Assembly (NCBI RefSeq): GCF_900142955.1
Contig: NZ_FRCP01000008.1
Coordinates: forward strand, 100,568 to 164,567
Direction of reading: 5' to 3'
Length of the DNA: 64,000 nt
Source of the DNA: Anaerosporobacter mobilis DSM 15930
GTDB taxonomy: Bacteria > Bacillota > Clostridia > Lachnospirales > Lachnospiraceae
Position numbers and translations under genes: made by a program. Below are positions 27,272 through 37,115 of this stretch, piece by piece. A model generated the notes under the pieces. It had not been told where the DNA came from. It did not search any database and saw only the letters and a list, made by a program, of their open reading frames with translations. Positions within the stretch are counted from its first letter, which is position 1. Each line of letters begins with the position of its first letter.

Positions 27272-29659
27272 CTATTCAGCTAAAGAATTTTCCATTGCTT
27301 CCCTTGCCTTCTGTTCGGCAATCTTCTCATGGATATTAGTATTATAAAGCTTGTACAAACCTGTATCCTTATTAATCTGATTGTCAAATGGAATTACTGC
27401 ACTACCACACTTGATAAGCCCCATACCTGATGGACTGTTAGTTACAAATCGAAGCTGTGCTTCTGACACACCTATCACCTCTGCCATTTTTGAACTATCT
27501 GTATTTGCCTGCTTTAATAACGCTACAAATTCAGAGTTCGCAAGCATTGTGGTTGCTGTGTAATTTTGTAACAGATCGACGACGTTCTGAGTGATACCAG
27601 TACATAAACCACCCTGTTTTCTTACTTTTTTCCATAACTGCTGTAAATACTTTGCAGAATACTCGGAATTTAGTAAGACGTGAAATTCGTCAATATAGAG
27701 CCAAGTTGCTTTCCCTCTCTTTCCATTCTCCACGATTCTCTGCTGGATACTTTCCATCATGACAAGCATGGTAATGGGCGATAATTCTGCACCTAAGTCT
27801 CTGATTCCATAAACTGTGAAGCGATTGTCAACATCCACATTCGATTGATGATTGAAGATGTTAAGTGATCCATTAACGAACAGTTCCAGTGATAATGCGA
27901 TGTCTTTTGCTTCCACCTCTGGCTGCTGATTCAATAACTCATAGAAATCTGACATAACTGGAATATACTTTTCTCTGCTTCTGGCAATATCTATATACAG
28001 CTTTCTTACGCATCTATCAATAATGGATTTCTGTCTAGAATTTAAGGAATCGCCGATACACTGTTCACAAAGTCCCAGCATAAATTCACCTTTTTCTCTT
28101 ACCCAGCCTTTGGAATCATTCTGATCTAAGTTCCATACATCCATTGCCATCGGATTCACATAATTATCGGTATAGGTTGACATATTTACAACTGTTCCAC
28201 CGTAGGTTTCTGCAATATCAAAATATTCGTTCATTGGATCTATCACTATGATTTCATCATCTCCAGACAAGAATACATTTCCCATTTCCATCTTGCAGAA
28301 GAAGGATTTTCCTGAACCAGGAACACCAAATACAAATCCATTACCATTGATAAGTCTCTTACGATTTCCAATGTTGATATTCTTTGATACCTGATTGATA
28401 CCATAATAATTACCACCCGTATCATTCAGTTCCTGTACATTAAAAGGCATCAATACAGCAAGACTTTGTGTAAGCATGGTTCTCATAGTTTCTACCTGTC
28501 TTACGCCAATCGGTAATGCTGTATTTAATGCCTCCCTCTGTTTCAGATAATGCACATCAATGGTGCAACTGTTACGTTTTCCAATGGTTTCGACTGTTTC
28601 GCTGATACTTTCTAATTCCTTTTTTGAATCAGCCATCAGAATAATTGTCACTGCCACATAATACAGGCACTGGTCATTCTCACGCACATCATCCATGATA
28701 GTTTCGATTTCCTTCTTCTCTGTTCTCTTTGCATAGGAGATATCGGACGAGAAATCATTATTCTTGTTACGAACTCTCTGCTGTTTGATGATATCAGATT
28801 CAATGCCTAAATATTTCTTCTGCAATACCTTAGTGGTCAAATCCTTTGGAACCGGCACTACATCAATGCTGACAATGGAGTGAACAGGAAGTGATGTGAT
28901 TTCATTTAGGAATCGATCTGATAAGCTACTTGGATACTTCTTTATGAACAATGCTTTGCAAAATTTACGCTCATCCTCAAAGCTATCTGGAAAGTACTTA
29001 ATCATACCGTTACTTAAATCATTTTTGAAATCCCTTCCTATTTTCTTTGCTTCTTTGATGTCAAAGTCCCAGCTGTTCTCATTACCAAGGTGAAAAAAAT
29101 CATGAAGAATTTTTAATCTCTCATTCCCACTAAGTGCTACGATATCTGCTCCCAACTCATTGAATGCCTTGCGAAGCGTTGCTTCTAATGTAGCAAACTG
29201 TGCCTTAGCTTCCTCAAAATTCTTTCGTTCAATTGTGAGTGTTAAATATCTCTCCTGTTCAATCCCTTGTCTACCTTCTAGAATCTTTGCTTCTATGATA
29301 TCGTTATATACTTTACGGAAGTTATCATAACCGTCATCCACATACTTCAATAAAACATACTGCTTTAAATCTTCCATATTTTTATTCTTATTGTTGATTG
29401 TTATCTTAAAATTACAGTCCAAAGAATTCAAGAATTTACAGTATCGTTCAAAAATATCAATCTGCTCGTCCTCATTTGTGGTGGTGTAGTTAATATCCTG
29501 AAAGCGGTAGCATTTTGAATATCTATTCTTTGCCACTTCAAAAATCCCATTCTCTGCTACTGCCATAATTTCAATGGTTTCCTGAATTGATTTCGGAGAC
29601 TTATAAAGCGGTTCACTTGCTTTTTTCAGTTCCTTAAATTCATCTGTAAATAATACCAT
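27272..29659 (-). CDS. virB4: VirB4/TraE-family conjugation ATPase
   Basis: 795 aa. Walker A GVPGSGKSFF near 450 and Walker B WLYIDEFHVL near 656, plus a VirB4-type N-terminal region. It powers the type IV secretion channel from the cytoplasmic face of the membrane. It begins at an ATG with GAGGTAAAG 2 nt upstream and follows the PrgI-like gene by 104 bp; in transfer operons PrgI and VirB4 are habitual neighbours. Length is normal for Gram-positive VirB4. Confidence 0.95.
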   Translation of the reverse strand: MVLFTDEFKELKKASEPLYKSPKSIQETIEIMAVAENGIFEVAKNRYSKCYRFQDINYTTTNEDEQIDIFERYCKFLNSLDCNFKITINNKNKNMEDLKQYVLLKYVDDGYDNFRKVYNDIIEAKILEGRQGIEQERYLTLTIERKNFEEAKAQFATLEATLRKAFNELGADIVALSGNERLKILHDFFHLGNENSWDFDIKEAKKIGRDFKNDLSNGMIKYFPDSFEDERKFCKALFIKKYPSSLSDRFLNEITSLPVHSIVSIDVVPVPKDLTTKVLQKKYLGIESDIIKQQRVRNKNNDFSSDISYAKRTEKKEIETIMDDVRENDQCLYYVAVTIILMADSKKELESISETVETIGKRNSCTIDVHYLKQREALNTALPIGVRQVETMRTMLTQSLAVLMPFNVQELNDTGGNYYGINQVSKNINIGNRKRLINGNGFVFGVPGSGKSFFCKMEMGNVFLSGDDEIIVIDPMNEYFDIAETYGGTVVNMSTYTDNYVNPMAMDVWNLDQNDSKGWVREKGEFMLGLCEQCIGDSLNSRQKSIIDRCVRKLYIDIARSREKYIPVMSDFYELLNQQPEVEAKDIALSLELFVNGSLNIFNHQSNVDVDNRFTVYGIRDLGAELSPITMLVMMESIQQRIVENGKRGKATWLYIDEFHVLLNSEYSAKYLQQLWKKVRKQGGLCTGITQNVVDLLQNYTATTMLANSEFVALLKQANTDSSKMAEVIGVSEAQLRFVTNSPSGMGLIKCGSAVIPFDNQINKDTGLYKLYNTNIHEKIAEQKAREAMENSLAE

Positions 29660-29763
29660 TTCTTTACCTCTCTTTCGCTTAATAAAACACCAGTCGGGAA
29701 CAATCCCGGCTGATGCCCGAATTGTCCAGACCTAAGAGGTCAGTCCAATCTATTTCAAAGTTT

Positions 29764-30294
29764 CTAATGCATATACTTATATGCTGCAATGCCTGCAATC
29801 GTTGCTACAATTACTCCCATACAAGCAATTGCAATTTTCTTTGTTTTCTTTTTCATCTCTTCAAAATCCTCCCTACTTCCTTTATTTACTGATTTTACTT
29901 CCTCTTTTGACTTATTTATCTTTTTGGTAAAGCACTTTATTCCCTTTGCTTTCTCTGCAAAAGCAAACTCCGTTTCAAATTCCATTATTGCTTGCGCTCC
30001 TTCTGTAGAAACATAGGTTAATGCCTTGTTCCCAAACATGAAATGGAATTTTCTTCCCATATACTCGTAAAAGCCCATTCCATTGTAAGAATAAAATCCA
30101 CCTAGAGCGATTGGTGCAACGCAAGGAATTGCAACATAAGCTGCACCAGTTAAACCAATATAGCGGTACAAAAGAAGAACCAGACCACCACCCACAACTA
30201 TACTTGCAATAGAAAACACCAGCTGTTTTGCTGATAATCCTAGTGCTACTGATTCCTGATAGCGATCAATATCTTTGTTGATTTCAATTACCAC
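29764..30294 (-). CDS. PrgI-family membrane protein
   Basis: 176 aa. INKDIDRYQESVALGLSAKQ is the characteristic PrgI start, followed by two membrane segments at about 28-70 (LVFSIASIVVGGGLVLLLYRY and YVAIPCVAPIALGGFY) and GMGFYEYMGRKFHFMFG. A third hydrophobic segment ends the protein (IAIACMGVIVATIAGIAAYKY). PrgI is a VirB3-like channel component next to VirB4. Likely start GTG with AGGAGG 10 nt upstream. Confidence 0.88.
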   Translation of the reverse strand: MVIEINKDIDRYQESVALGLSAKQLVFSIASIVVGGGLVLLLYRYIGLTGAAYVAIPCVAPIALGGFYSYNGMGFYEYMGRKFHFMFGNKALTYVSTEGAQAIMEFETEFAFAEKAKGIKCFTKKINKSKEEVKSVNKGSREDFEEMKKKTKKIAIACMGVIVATIAGIAAYKYMH

Positions 30295-30308
30295 TGTTGA
30301 AATACCTC

Positions 30309-30707
30309 CTATCTACATTTTTCCTTTTCGGGCAACTTTTCTTTAGCAATGGTTTTTTCATACGCTGCCATTCCATCTGGACAAAGTTCCCTTAGTTTTT
30401 CTGGATTAAACAGATATAACGGATATTCACAAAAACCGCTTCTCTGTGTCAGCCCTGTAAACTCTCCAAGCTCATTTTTCTCAATAAACCTCTCAAGTTC
30501 TGGCATATTATTGAGATCAATATATCCACAATAATCCGGTGCTTTTCCACTCAGATTAACAGTGATATCTCCAAATGGTTCGGGGTATCCTTCTTCATTT
30601 ATTACCAATCCAATATAGATACAACCATTGTTCTGATAGCTATTAATATCAAATAATACCTCTTCTTTGCTTCCCCACTGGGTTTCATATTCTAATGTCT
30701 TTTCCAT
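30309..30707 (-). CDS. DUF4313-family protein
   Basis: 132 aa from the ATG at 30705-30707, which has a GGAAGGA site; a longer frame would start upstream without one. The pattern GCIYIGLVINEEGYPEPFGDIT, then NLSGKAPDYCGYIDLNN and FIEKNELGEFTG matches DUF4313, a soluble family of unknown function confined to conjugative elements. It lies between PrgI and the VirB6-like gene. Confidence 0.85.
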   Translation of the reverse strand: MEKTLEYETQWGSKEEVLFDINSYQNNGCIYIGLVINEEGYPEPFGDITVNLSGKAPDYCGYIDLNNMPELERFIEKNELGEFTGLTQRSGFCEYPLYLFNPEKLRELCPDGMAAYEKTIAKEKLPEKEKCR

Positions 30708-30720
30708 GTTCCATTCCTTC

Positions 30721-31563
30721 CTACAATCCAAATGCCTTACTAGTTAATGATTGTGCTCCTTTTACACTTCCTACCGTCAGTGCAATGGTAAATGTCATTT
30801 CACACAGATAGATTAGTGTCTGTGCCCAATCCGCGTAACTTCCTGTAAATGATGGAAGCCCAGCATTCACAAATGCATTACATACAATAATTGCAAGTGC
30901 CATAGTAACCGCCTCGAACGTGACAGATAAAAAGTATTTGCAATACGCCACTACCGTTTGGTTGACTGTTCTGTTTCCTCCCATAGTTGAAAATGCAATT
31001 GCTCCCATTGGCACAATGATCAATAATCTTAAAAATCTGAAATACACTGTGTATATCATAAAAAATCCACAAATAATGATAATAATGGATAACAATGCCG
31101 CAAGTATTAGCATAATAAGGCTTTCTCCAAATCCTAAATTCTTAATTATGTCTGCCTGTGTGCTATCAATGGTCATTGTCGTATTTGTGCCCGCTGATAA
31201 TATATTTACCAGGTTTCCAATGGATGTGAAAAATGCCTTCATGATTGTCACATTATTCGCCACAAACCATTCAGCTAGTGCCACTCGGATGAGCATCCGA
31301 AGAATCACTTCAAATCGCATCTCTTCCCTGATGTCCACACTTTCGGAGCAAAACCCAATGACAAAGAACAATACCACCAGGGATGAGCCAACCGCTACAA
31401 AGATTGGTTCAATTCCTTCAATCACTGCCCAGGGACCGCCACCTTTGAAATTTACGGGTGATTGTCCGAGCATTGCAAATACTAAAGATATCTGGTTGTT
31501 CCAGAATCCGAATACCATTTCCAGCAGGGAAAGAATCTTGTCTCCAAGTTTAAAAATATCCAT
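30721..31563 (-). CDS. VirB6/TrbL-like polytopic membrane protein
   Basis: 280 aa with about six membrane segments, including VGSSLVVLFFVIGFC near 60, ESLIMLILAALLSIIIIICGFFMIYTVYF at 150-180, FEAVTMALAIIVCNAF near 215 and a C-terminal TLIYLCEMTFTIALTVGS. This matches the TrsL/VirB6-type channel subunit of Gram-positive type IV secretion systems, and it sits where that subunit usually sits. No signal peptide. Confidence 0.85.
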   Translation of the reverse strand: MDIFKLGDKILSLLEMVFGFWNNQISLVFAMLGQSPVNFKGGGPWAVIEGIEPIFVAVGSSLVVLFFVIGFCSESVDIREEMRFEVILRMLIRVALAEWFVANNVTIMKAFFTSIGNLVNILSAGTNTTMTIDSTQADIIKNLGFGESLIMLILAALLSIIIIICGFFMIYTVYFRFLRLLIIVPMGAIAFSTMGGNRTVNQTVVAYCKYFLSVTFEAVTMALAIIVCNAFVNAGLPSFTGSYADWAQTLIYLCEMTFTIALTVGSVKGAQSLTSKAFGL

Positions 31564-31624
31564 ACTTGTTTCTCACCTCTTCCTTCTGTTTTAGGGGTGT
31601 TTCCACCCCCGGTGCTGCTTTTTC

Positions 31625-32002
31625 TTAGAATCCTAAGAATGTTAATACGGTTGAAATACCTGCCATCATGACTCCTGCTACAATACCCTTTAATGCAGAG
31701 TTCATAGTTGAAGAATCCTGCTGCTGATAAGCCTGTGCAAATTCCATAACATTCTTTGCAAGAATGATTACACCCACGGCACCGATAACCGCAATTACCA
31801 GAGTCTTTAGGTTATCAAGTGGCTGCGTAACCGCAGACGTTCCTGATGCTGCAAAACACTGTGTACTCATAAGGCTGACTGCCATAATTGCACCAGACAT
31901 TGCTGGCACTACTTTTCTTTTCACGTTTTTAAATAATCCTTTCATTCCTTTTTCCTCCTTCTGCTTGTTATTCATGTTCTGATTTACTATTCTTTCTTTC
32001 AT
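31625..32002 (-). CDS. Maff2-family (VirB2-like) membrane protein
   Basis: 125 aa from the ATG at 32000-32002 (AAAGGAG 6 nt upstream); a second start at 31943-31945 has an equally good AAGGAGG and gives the usual Maff2 protein of about 106 aa. After the basic N-terminus come a signal-like helix (VVPAMSGAIMAVSLMSTQCF, then AAS), and two hydrophobic helices (TLVIAVIGAVGVIILAKNVM and LKGIVAGVMMAGISTVLTFLGF). The size and two-helix layout are those of VirB2-type pilin-like subunits. Confidence 0.85.
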   Translation of the reverse strand: MKERIVNQNMNNKQKEEKGMKGLFKNVKRKVVPAMSGAIMAVSLMSTQCFAASGTSAVTQPLDNLKTLVIAVIGAVGVIILAKNVMEFAQAYQQQDSSTMNSALKGIVAGVMMAGISTVLTFLGF

Positions 32003-32165
32003 TTGAATCTCCTTTACAACGAAAAAATGGGCAATTATTATTGGCTTGCAATAATAACCACCCATTCCACTTAGGTTATCTATATGATCGGAGTTTCCTC
32101 CGTTATATTATCACTTCAGGTTTACCTGATATGTGTTGCTTTTATCTTATCCGATTATTTTTCTG

Positions 32166-34322
32166 TTATGCCATGAACGATTCTCTGACTTTAATCATGT
32201 GCTCAACACTTGTTTCTGGATAGAAATATTCTAATATCTTACTCTGAGGGACTTTTGCAGCCATTGCCTTACGAGCTTCCTCTTTCTGCTCCTTGGTATA
32301 AGGCCAATGGATCATACGATTCATGATTGTGTCTTCTTTCAAGTTTGGTCGATTTACTTGACGCATTTCATTTATTTTTTGATTCATATCCTCTGCATAT
32401 TCAAGCTCTGCTTCCAGTTCCTGATTCAATTTTTCCTTCTGTTCCTTCTCGTCAAGTTTCGTAAATCGTTTGCTCATCTCCACATCACCAAGAAGCATAA
32501 ATTCATCATAAGTCAACTTATCAATATATACGTTATCTCCATTCGCTTTTCGTTTTTCAAAATGCTCCAGTGCTTTTGCTGACAAGATTTCATAAGGTCT
32601 TCCAACTAATTCTCTCTTACCTCTGACTTTATGAATATAAGCTTTCCCCTTTCCATCTGCCGTCTGCGGAAACATTGGATGACCAAATGGAACAAACTTA
32701 CCATCAATAATCGGATCAAAACCACGAATAAATACGATGCACTTTTTGTTGTCTAATTTTCGTACTTCGTCTGGTGTAAATAACTCTCTACCTAAGACAT
32801 CATAATTTCTACTGCTACTTCCCTGTCTTCCTCTAGTTTCTCCACTGGATTTTTTATCAATTGTACCCTTTCCAAGGAGCTCCGAAACGTACTTATGGGT
32901 ACTTTGTTCGTTGCCACCTAAATAGATAAAGGTGTCACAATTGCCCGGGATTGTTTCCCAGGTATCCTTGAACAAAGCCTTCAGCTGTGCAAAGTTCTGG
33001 ATGATAATAATGCTGCTGATAGACCGAGATCTCATGGTACTAAGCAGGCTACAATAGTCATCCGGCAATGCAACATTTGCAAATTCATCCAACATAAAAG
33101 TTACATGAATTGGAAGTGCTCCTCCGCAATTAAAATCCGCCTGATAATATAGTTCCTGAAATATCTGCGTATATAGAAGTCCTATGATAAAATTATAGGA
33201 TTTGTCAGAATCTGGTATCACACAGAAAAGCGCTGTCTTCGTTTCACCATCTCCATTTACTCCAATTCCTATATCAGCCAGATTCAACTCGTCTTTCGAT
33301 AATAATCGCAGCACTTGCTGATTCTCTAAGTATGCCAATCTTGAATTGGCACTGATTATAATGGAACGAACCGTGTCCCCAGCACCTCGCATACATTTGT
33401 TGTACTGCTTTACGGCTGGATGATTAGCGCCTAAAGGTGATAACTCCTCTAGTTTTTTCATACGCTTATCAAGCATGGACATCTTGCCCTGTTCTGCAAC
33501 CTCTGCCTCGCCAATCAGTTTTAATACTGTCTCAAAGTTTCTTCTTGAAGCAGGTTCTACCAGCCACACATAATAAAAGATAGACTGTAGAAATAATCCT
33601 TCTGCTTTCTCCCAAAACGGATCTGATGGTGTTGACCCTTTTGGTGTTGTGTTGGAAATTAGATTTGTTATCAGTTTTACTACATCCGTTTCTTCACGAA
33701 TATAAGAAAATGGATTATAGCAATCTGACTTATCCATCTCCAGTAGATTAATTACCTTTATATTGTATCCGTTGTCCTTTAGCATCTGACCACAGCTTCT
33801 TAAAATTTCTCCCTTTGGGTCAGTGCAAATAAAAGAACAATTATGTGGCATTTGCATAAGATTCGGCTTTACTTCATAAAATGTCTTACCTGCACCAGAA
33901 CCACCACAAATCAGAATATTTCCATTTAATTTCAATCTGCGAAAATCTAAAGACATTTTTACATTTTGACTTAAAACTCGATTAAAGTTCTCATCTTTAT
34001 CGGCTAATATCTTGTTTGCTCTTTTCGGATTTTCAAATCTTGCAGTACCAAATTCCTTTCCGGGCATTAGATTTCTCTGACTGGTGTAATACATTAAAAT
34101 AGCCATCCCATAGATACCTATGGCAATGGCTACTGCTTTCACTGTATTCTCATTCATATAATTTGTTAAGGGAGCGGAACAAACTTCATTCAAACGATTG
34201 ATAAAATCATTTAGTTCCATGCCCTTTTCCCATGCTCCACCAATCAAATAACCAAAATAACCCGCAAGGATTGCACCAACAAGAATAAAAATAACCGATG
34301 GTTTTTTCTTACTTGTCTGCAT
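32166..34322 (-). CDS. virD4: VirD4/TraG type IV coupling protein
   Basis: 718 aa. Two N-terminal membrane segments (SVIFILVGAILAGYFGYLIG and AVAIAIGIYGMAILMYY), then the cytoplasmic ATPase: Walker A GGSGAGKT near 142, Walker B TFMLDEFANV near 411 and SIIIIQNFAQLKALF. It recruits the relaxase-DNA complex to the channel. It lies 6 bp after the PcfB-like gene, which is its common partner. The C-terminal 150 residues are charged and coiled-coil. Confidence 0.95.
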   Translation of the reverse strand: MQTSKKKPSVIFILVGAILAGYFGYLIGGAWEKGMELNDFINRLNEVCSAPLTNYMNENTVKAVAIAIGIYGMAILMYYTSQRNLMPGKEFGTARFENPKRANKILADKDENFNRVLSQNVKMSLDFRRLKLNGNILICGGSGAGKTFYEVKPNLMQMPHNCSFICTDPKGEILRSCGQMLKDNGYNIKVINLLEMDKSDCYNPFSYIREETDVVKLITNLISNTTPKGSTPSDPFWEKAEGLFLQSIFYYVWLVEPASRRNFETVLKLIGEAEVAEQGKMSMLDKRMKKLEELSPLGANHPAVKQYNKCMRGAGDTVRSIIISANSRLAYLENQQVLRLLSKDELNLADIGIGVNGDGETKTALFCVIPDSDKSYNFIIGLLYTQIFQELYYQADFNCGGALPIHVTFMLDEFANVALPDDYCSLLSTMRSRSISSIIIIQNFAQLKALFKDTWETIPGNCDTFIYLGGNEQSTHKYVSELLGKGTIDKKSSGETRGRQGSSSRNYDVLGRELFTPDEVRKLDNKKCIVFIRGFDPIIDGKFVPFGHPMFPQTADGKGKAYIHKVRGKRELVGRPYEILSAKALEHFEKRKANGDNVYIDKLTYDEFMLLGDVEMSKRFTKLDEKEQKEKLNQELEAELEYAEDMNQKINEMRQVNRPNLKEDTIMNRMIHWPYTKEQKEEARKAMAAKVPQSKILEYFYPETSVEHMIKVRESFMA

Positions 34323-34327
34323 GGTAT

Positions 34328-35476
34328 CTACCTCTTTCTCGTACCGGTGGTCTTAGTTGTAGTCTGCGTTTTTGCAACTTCTTTGGTCTGATTTCTTTCA
34401 TAATGTTCTCGAACAGCTGATTCCACCTTATCATAATGACCAGCGTATAATTCTTCGCCCTTCATGGTTGATACAATTCGATTCTCTTCATCATAAATCT
34501 TGTAATCCTTTTCCTTATCAATAAAGGTAAGCATAGTCTTTCCTCCATGAATATCCATTGCATTCGATTTATCAAACCATACATACTTTGCATCCTTACC
34601 CCAGGTTCCTGGCACTCTCGTTTTTACTGCATGGTCGTTTTCTGCTGTAATAAGAGTTTTACTAATTGTTACATCAGAAAGTTTTAGATTCTTAGATGCA
34701 GATACTGCCCTCATTCGTTCTGCCAAATCCTGATATCCCCTGACACGATTTAAGAATGCATCTTTGTCCATCATGACCTTATGATCTCCATTTGCGTCTC
34801 TTTTATCGAGTAATCCAATGGTTTCAAGCTGCTTAATTACACTATTCGCCTGTTCATTTCCAATACTGAAATTTTCTTTCACCGCTTCCACACTGATACT
34901 TTGCTTTTCCATTGCAAAAAGACCTACTTTTTCAATCAATCCCTCCATAACAACACCTGCTCTTGCACCATCAGAAGACATACTCTTAACGGTTTCCTTC
35001 TTTTGGTGCTTGAGAAAGTCCAATAGCTTTCCTAATGATTTCTCATCTCCATTCTTTAGATAATCATCAAAGGACGCAATATTTCCAAACCCTAACTTCT
35101 GAATCATCATATTTGCTCTTGGTACTGCTTCTGTATGAAAGATAACCTCCGATAAACCATCTGCCTTTTTAACATCAGGAAGTACAGAATAGAGAATACC
35201 GTATTTCTTTGCCAGCTTCTCAACTTTCTTCATATCAGATGTTTTAAACTGCAAGACTTGTAAATCGCCACCTTTCATAAGCAGCTTTTTCATAGATGTT
35301 TTTCCAAGAGATTTTTCATAATCAAGCATTCCCTTTAAAAAGTCTATGGCTTTTTGCATTGCTCCTAAGCCACCATTTCCAACCTTCATTGCTATTTCAA
35401 TCCCATCATATGCGACACGTATAATTTGGACTGCTTCTTGTATTTCTTCTGCCATATTCGTTACTGGAATTTTCAA
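34328..35476 (-). CDS. PcfB/DUF3801-family conjugation protein
   Basis: 382 aa, likely start TTG with GGAG 5 nt upstream. Residues about 20-150 match the DUF3801/PcfB domain: LLMKGGDLQVLQFKTSDMKK, KKYGILYSVLPD and FHTEAVPRANMMIQKLGFG. The C-terminal part is mixed, with a winged-helix-like stretch (IGNEQANSVIKQLETIGLLDKRD) and a Thr-rich end. PcfB links relaxase and coupling protein in enterococcal plasmids; the same role is inferred here. Confidence 0.85.
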   Translation of the reverse strand: MKIPVTNMAEEIQEAVQIIRVAYDGIEIAMKVGNGGLGAMQKAIDFLKGMLDYEKSLGKTSMKKLLMKGGDLQVLQFKTSDMKKVEKLAKKYGILYSVLPDVKKADGLSEVIFHTEAVPRANMMIQKLGFGNIASFDDYLKNGDEKSLGKLLDFLKHQKKETVKSMSSDGARAGVVMEGLIEKVGLFAMEKQSISVEAVKENFSIGNEQANSVIKQLETIGLLDKRDANGDHKVMMDKDAFLNRVRGYQDLAERMRAVSASKNLKLSDVTISKTLITAENDHAVKTRVPGTWGKDAKYVWFDKSNAMDIHGGKTMLTFIDKEKDYKIYDEENRIVSTMKGEELYAGHYDKVESAVREHYERNQTKEVAKTQTTTKTTGTRKR

Positions 35477-35500
35477 AACAACTCCAGCTTACCTCCTTCC

Positions 35501-35881
35501 TTATAAAATCTTCACTTTCTGTTTTATCTGCTCTGTATCCGACTTTTTGATTTCCTCTGCCGACACATGAATACCATATGCGCCTAATACATCAGCCAAT
35601 CGATTCACTGCTTTTTCTTCTTCCAGACGATACATCTCTATTGCCACTAAGAGATTCTCAATTTGATCTACCCATTTTGGCTTTACATCCAAAGCAGCTT
35701 CATATTTCTGAATCAAGGCATTGCTGTCTTTCCCCTCTGCTGTAAATTCCGCAATCATCTTCGAAGTCAATTCAACATCACCTGTCTTGAATGCAAACTG
35801 GACAATCAGTTGTATCTCTTCATCTGTCAAACCACCATGGCTATTATGAATTGCTTCAATTGTTTCTTCTATCGTTATCAT
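35501..35881 (-). CDS. Small helical ICE protein
   Basis: 126 aa, unrecognised. Acidic, all helical, no Cys motif, no membrane segment (IHNSHGGLTDEEIQLIVQFA near the start). Start ATG with GGAG 9 nt upstream. It is 24 bp from the PcfB-like gene and 5 bp from the following repeat protein, so it is in the same operon. Confidence 0.7.
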   Translation of the reverse strand: MITIEETIEAIHNSHGGLTDEEIQLIVQFAFKTGDVELTSKMIAEFTAEGKDSNALIQKYEAALDVKPKWVDQIENLLVAIEMYRLEEEKAVNRLADVLGAYGIHVSAEEIKKSDTEQIKQKVKIL

Positions 35882-35886
35882 GCTTC

Positions 35887-37080
35887 CTACTCCTTCTCAT
35901 ACATTGCATTTTCAAGAACTGCAATCTCAATAATTTCTTTCATCTTCTCTGCAGAGACATTGTTGTTGATCAGTTCCACCAGCTGACTCTCTGTTAATCC
36001 TCGCTCAATTGCACTCTTTAATTGCACTAGCTGATCAGGTACTAAATCACCACTTGCCACTAACTTTACAATATCCTGTCTGGATTTTTTCTTTATTCCC
36101 AATTTTGAAAATAAATTTGTTATACCACTAGTCTTTTTCTCCGTACGTTCAATTGGAAGTGTCTGAACCACTCTTCCATACGAATCCACCATCGGTACCG
36201 TGTAGTAAATTGGAACCCCATATCCGGAAATGTTTTGCGGAATGATTGTTGACTTATTCTTCTCTATGCTAGGCTCCGGCACCAGAACCATTTCTGGCTG
36301 TACTGTACTTGCCGTTTTTGATTCTGCCTTTCTATCAGAATCTCTTTGATCCATAATCCGGATCTGCTCTTCTAATGCCTCTATCTTATCCTGCATCTTT
36401 TTCATCTCCTTTTCTTTTTGCTCAAGTTCAGTGCGATATCTTGCGATTGCAGAATTTGCCTGCATAATCTGATTCTGCTGTTCATTCATTACCGTTGCTT
36501 GATGCGCATTCTGTTTTACCAAATCATCTCTGACATCTTCATCTTTTTTCGTTGTTTCAAAAATTTTTAGATGCTCTGCTAGTGCATCATATCTTTTCTC
36601 CTGAAATTCAATATGAGTAATCATGGCTGATATTTGGTCAACTAATTTCTTTACATAATCAGGTGCATCCTCTGCCACATTCCTTGTTTCCTTCATTTGC
36701 TCAAGTACCATTTCATATGCCTTCTTCATTGCAGCCGGAAACTCATTTTGTCCAACTACTGCTTTGATACTATCGAGTGGGACACCTTTCTCATAAAATT
36801 CCAAGGCAATGCTCATCTGATTTCTTGATAGATGTTCAGAAGTAATAACTTTAATTGCTTCCTCGGAATACCCATTACGGAGACACTTAGAATAGATTTT
36901 CATCTGTCCTATACTCCATTTTTTCTTATAGTATTGTTTCACCTGTTCTTCACTTAATCCATACTCCAAGTCTTCCTGCACCAGTGCTAAAACTTCATTA
37001 GGATAGCGCTCAAGGTTTTTCAGTCCCTGTATAAACTCGGTAATATGAATATTTATTGCTGTCTTTTCTGATTGTTCCAT
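35887..37080 (-). CDS. Helical-repeat and coiled-coil ICE protein
   Basis: 397 aa. The N-terminal half shows short helical repeats of the type GLSEEQVKQYYKKKWSIGQM, YSEEAIKVI, GVPLDSIKAV seen in many Clostridia ICE proteins next to relaxases. A coiled coil runs about 190-260 (AIARYRTELEQKEKEMKKMQ). A proline-rich stretch and a late repeat (GLTESQLVELINNNVSAEKM) end it. Function unknown; a scaffolding role in relaxosome or coupling is a guess from position. Confidence 0.75.
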   Translation of the reverse strand: MEQSEKTAINIHITEFIQGLKNLERYPNEVLALVQEDLEYGLSEEQVKQYYKKKWSIGQMKIYSKCLRNGYSEEAIKVITSEHLSRNQMSIALEFYEKGVPLDSIKAVVGQNEFPAAMKKAYEMVLEQMKETRNVAEDAPDYVKKLVDQISAMITHIEFQEKRYDALAEHLKIFETTKKDEDVRDDLVKQNAHQATVMNEQQNQIMQANSAIARYRTELEQKEKEMKKMQDKIEALEEQIRIMDQRDSDRKAESKTASTVQPEMVLVPEPSIEKNKSTIIPQNISGYGVPIYYTVPMVDSYGRVVQTLPIERTEKKTSGITNLFSKLGIKKKSRQDIVKLVASGDLVPDQLVQLKSAIERGLTESQLVELINNNVSAEKMKEIIEIAVLENAMYEKE

Positions 37081-37115
37081 ACGTTCCTCCTACTTCTTTC
37101 CATAAAAATAACAGC

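Noticed and set aside
30920..31594. 224-codon plus-strand frame
   Set aside because: Mirror of the VirB6-like gene; hydrophobic minus-strand codons create it.
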